Assembly (NCBI RefSeq): GCF_026210795.1
Contig: NC_089460.1
Location: 372,001-436,000 of the forward strand
Length of the DNA stretch: 64,000 bases
Direction of reading: 5' to 3'
Source: Rhizophagus irregularis
Lineage: Eukaryota; Glomeromycota; Glomeromycetes; Glomerales; Glomeraceae
Within the stretch, counting starts at the first letter, position 1. Each line of letters starts with the position of its first letter. Made by a program: the position numbers and the translations under genes. The notes below the pieces were generated by a model, which was not told the origin of the DNA, did no database searches, and saw nothing but the letters and a program-made list of their open reading frames with translations. This document shows, in pieces, positions 61,900 through 64,000 of this stretch.

Positions 61900-62860
61900 C
61901 TCTTGTTGTTTTATTTTCTTTTAAGATGATATTAACCGTTTTCTTTTTATTTTTTCTATGGGTGGATGTTCTGGCTTTTCTTTCATTTTTTTCCTTTTAT
62001 TTCTCTTTTTTCGTGGTTTCTTTATTTCTTTTTTTATTGTTCCTTTCATTTCTTCTCATGGTTCTTTCATTGATCTTTTGTGGTTTCTTTTGTTATTCCT
62101 TTCATTGATCTTTCGTTCCTTTTGTCATTGTTTCTTTCATTGCTTTTTTAGTTTATTTCATTGATCTTTAGTTTCTTTCGTTGCTTTTTTTTTGGTTTAT
62201 TTCATTGATCCTTGGTTTCTTTTATTGCTTTTTCATTGATTTTTGGTTTCTTTCATTGCTTTTTTTCATTTCTTTAATTTATCTTTGATTTTTTTTGTTA
62301 CTTTTTTCCATTTCTTTTATTGATCTTTGATTTCTTTCGTTGTTTTTTTTTGTTTTTCTTATTACTCTTTAGTTTCTTTCGTTGCCTTTTTTCATTTCTT
62401 TAATTGATCCTTGGTTTCTTTCATTGTTTTTTTCGTTTTCTTCATTGATCTTTGGTTTCTTTTCAATGATCTTTGATTTCTTTCATTGATCTTTGGCTTC
62501 TTTTGTTGCTTTTTTTTATTCCTTTATTGATTTTTACTTTTTCTTTGCTTCCTTTCATTTTCTTTCATTCCCCTTGTTTTTTTTTCATTCGCTATTTGTT
62601 TCTTTCATTCCTTTTAATTCCATTATTGTTTCTTTTATTTTTTTTCATTCTCTTCATTCCTTTTCATTTCCCTTTCGTTTTCTTATTCATTTTCATTCTT
62701 TTTTTGTTTCATTCATTCCTTTTCATTATTCTTTATTTTTTTTGTTCCTTCTTCATTTTTCTTTGATTACAATTGCTTCCCTTCATCCCTTTTCATTTAT
62801 CTGTTCTTTCCTTTATTTTCCTTCATCTTTTCTTACTGTATTTTTCATTCTTTCTTGCAT
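61900..62860. repeat. T-rich minisatellite (TTTCTTTCATTGATCTTTGG)
   Basis: Nearly 1 kb of degenerate tandem units of TTTCTTTCATTGATCTTTGG and TTTCATTGCTTTTTTTCATT. If the micro-exon gene is real, this would be inside one of its introns. Plus-strand frames stay open here by composition alone. Confidence 0.8.
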
Positions 62861-63339
62861 TTGCAATTAATACAGCATTATATCATTAATATTACAGTTA
62901 AAATTATGCAATTATGATTCAATTTTTTTTATAAAATCATATATACATCGTGGTGTAATTTTTTTTCTTTGGATTAAAATATAGTTTCTTTCGTACAATT
63001 TCCTTTTTATTAATTTATAGTGATATTAATTATTATTTAACAAATTATTAAATGTGAAATTGTCTTTGTAATTATAGATTTTATAGATTGTGGTGTTAAA
63101 GTTTTTTTTCTTTTTTGTTTGACTAAATATCATTACTATCATATTACCAGTTACGGTATATTAAATCTAGCTGAAATTATGTTAATTCTGGCCAAAATTA
63201 AAATCATGCTGAATTGCATTTTTTAAAATTGTATAAACTTTTTTTGGATCACTATATTGCATATCTTTAACTTTTATAATACATCGTATAACAAAATTTA
63301 ACATATTTGGATGATGAAACATATCTGCCGATATGTGTA
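62861..63339. other. AT-rich spacer
   Basis: I see no gene or repeat array. AGCTGAAATTATGTTAATTC at 63,169 resembles the complement of a stretch at 60,326-60,350, too short to call an element. Confidence 0.4.
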
Positions 63340-63845
63340 TGATCATCTTTGTACAATAATTATATTAAAGAGATCAATGCTGGTCCAATTGATTTACTTG
63401 GATTATCTATAGATGATAAAGAAAGTAAAATAAATGAAGAAAAAGAATTATTTAAAGAAAATGATAATGAACAAGATAAATATTAATCTAATTGGATGTT
63501 TCTTGTCAAGATGAATCTAAAACCAAATTTCGATTATTTTTCTGATCTAGGTTTGCAAGACATAGATCAGAATTATGACTGGATTAACAATCCAAGGAAA
63601 CGATATATGGACCTTGTGAATATTGATACGTTTTAAGTAGAAATCCTAAAATTAGCAAAAAAGAAAATGTATTAATGGATTATCAAACATTAAATGATAA
63701 TCAAAAAATTATTTTTAAGCGAATAGAATCACATTATCACTATATGCTTAAAAAACATAAAGATGAACTTTTAAGCATAATTGTAATGGGAACTGCTGAG
63801 ACAGGACTCTGAACATTACTAAAACAACTCAGATTCTGTGTAATT
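63340..63845 (+). pseudogene. PIF1/Helitron-type helicase fragment
   Basis: It reads INAGPIDLLGLSIDD, a stop at 63,486, then NWMFLVKMNLKPNFDYFSDL and GLQDIDQNYDWINNPRKRYM. After another stop come YQTLNDNQKIIFKRIESHYH and LLSIIVMGTAETGL, then a stop. The order matches the segment before and at the Walker A loop of PIF1-like helicases (normally MGTAGTGKS); here GTGK is altered and followed by a stop. Such copies come mostly from Helitrons. No Helitron ends are visible. Confidence 0.7.
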
Positions 63846-64000
63846 AAAATTTTAAAATGCAATATCTCAGTCAATATTACATTTAAAAAAATGAATTATA
63901 TATCAAAATGTTTGTTGAAATGAATTTAACAAGTTAAAGATCATTAAAATCCAATCACTGGATTCTAAGATAACAAAATTTGAGGCTAAAATTTATATAT

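Noticed and set aside
61773-62870. Plus-strand Phe/Leu-rich ORFs resembling membrane segments
   Set aside because: They are translations of the T-rich minisatellite.
1-64000. tRNA, rRNA or other structured RNA genes
   Set aside because: I read for A-box/B-box pairs and rRNA-like blocks and found none I could support; a covariance-model search would settle it.

Overview
The window is nuclear DNA of an intron-rich, very AT-rich fungus. Genes carry many short GT-AG introns, and the gene set includes a CreA/Mig1 zinc finger, eIF3h, a mitochondrial medium-chain acyl-CoA dehydrogenase and an AP-4 type beta-adaptin. Long homopolymer-rich intergenic DNA and old, diverse transposons fit an early-diverging fungus. 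The best fit is a Glomeromycotina (Rhizophagus-like) genome; that is inference, since no marker gene settles it.

Layout. Positions 1-12,800 are gene-dense. On the minus strand lie AP-4 beta and mitochondrial ribosome recycling factor. A short shared promoter separates the latter from a plus-strand otubain deubiquitinase. DNA polymerase kappa (minus) is divergent from D-aminoacyl-tRNA deacylase (plus). eIF3h (minus) is divergent from acyl-CoA dehydrogenase (plus). I rebuilt every splice structure here by hand and checked that the reading phase is kept.

From 12,800 to the end the DNA is gene-poor. It holds a decayed CACTA-type transposase (about 14.0-14.4 kb), a decayed AAA-ATPase-like gene (17.5-19.0 kb), and about 9.5 kb of AT-rich DNA with minisatellites. 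A single-exon CreA/Mig1 regulator follows at 28.5 kb, then more AT desert. Three short inverted-repeat elements with target duplications lie at 35.8, 37.7 and 38.1 kb, and a frameshifted lineage-specific gene at 39.8-41.5 kb.

From 43 to 60.6 kb there is a nest of repeats. A foldback repeat has been split by a long palindrome. A LINE with endonuclease, reverse transcriptase and RNase H sits at the palindrome's edge. A 6.4-kb CACTA-type DNA transposon sits inside the LINE's reverse transcriptase, and a 170-bp inverted-repeat element sits elsewhere in the same LINE. The transposon has exact CACTG ends, an AGT target duplication and two divergent genes. LINE and transposon ORFs are broken by stops and frameshifts.

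The last 3 kb hold a candidate micro-exon gene, a T-rich minisatellite and a dead PIF1-type helicase fragment. The first 12.8 kb are ordinary housekeeping genes (translation, DNA damage tolerance, vesicle traffic, fatty-acid oxidation, ubiquitin removal) with no sign of a shared pathway.
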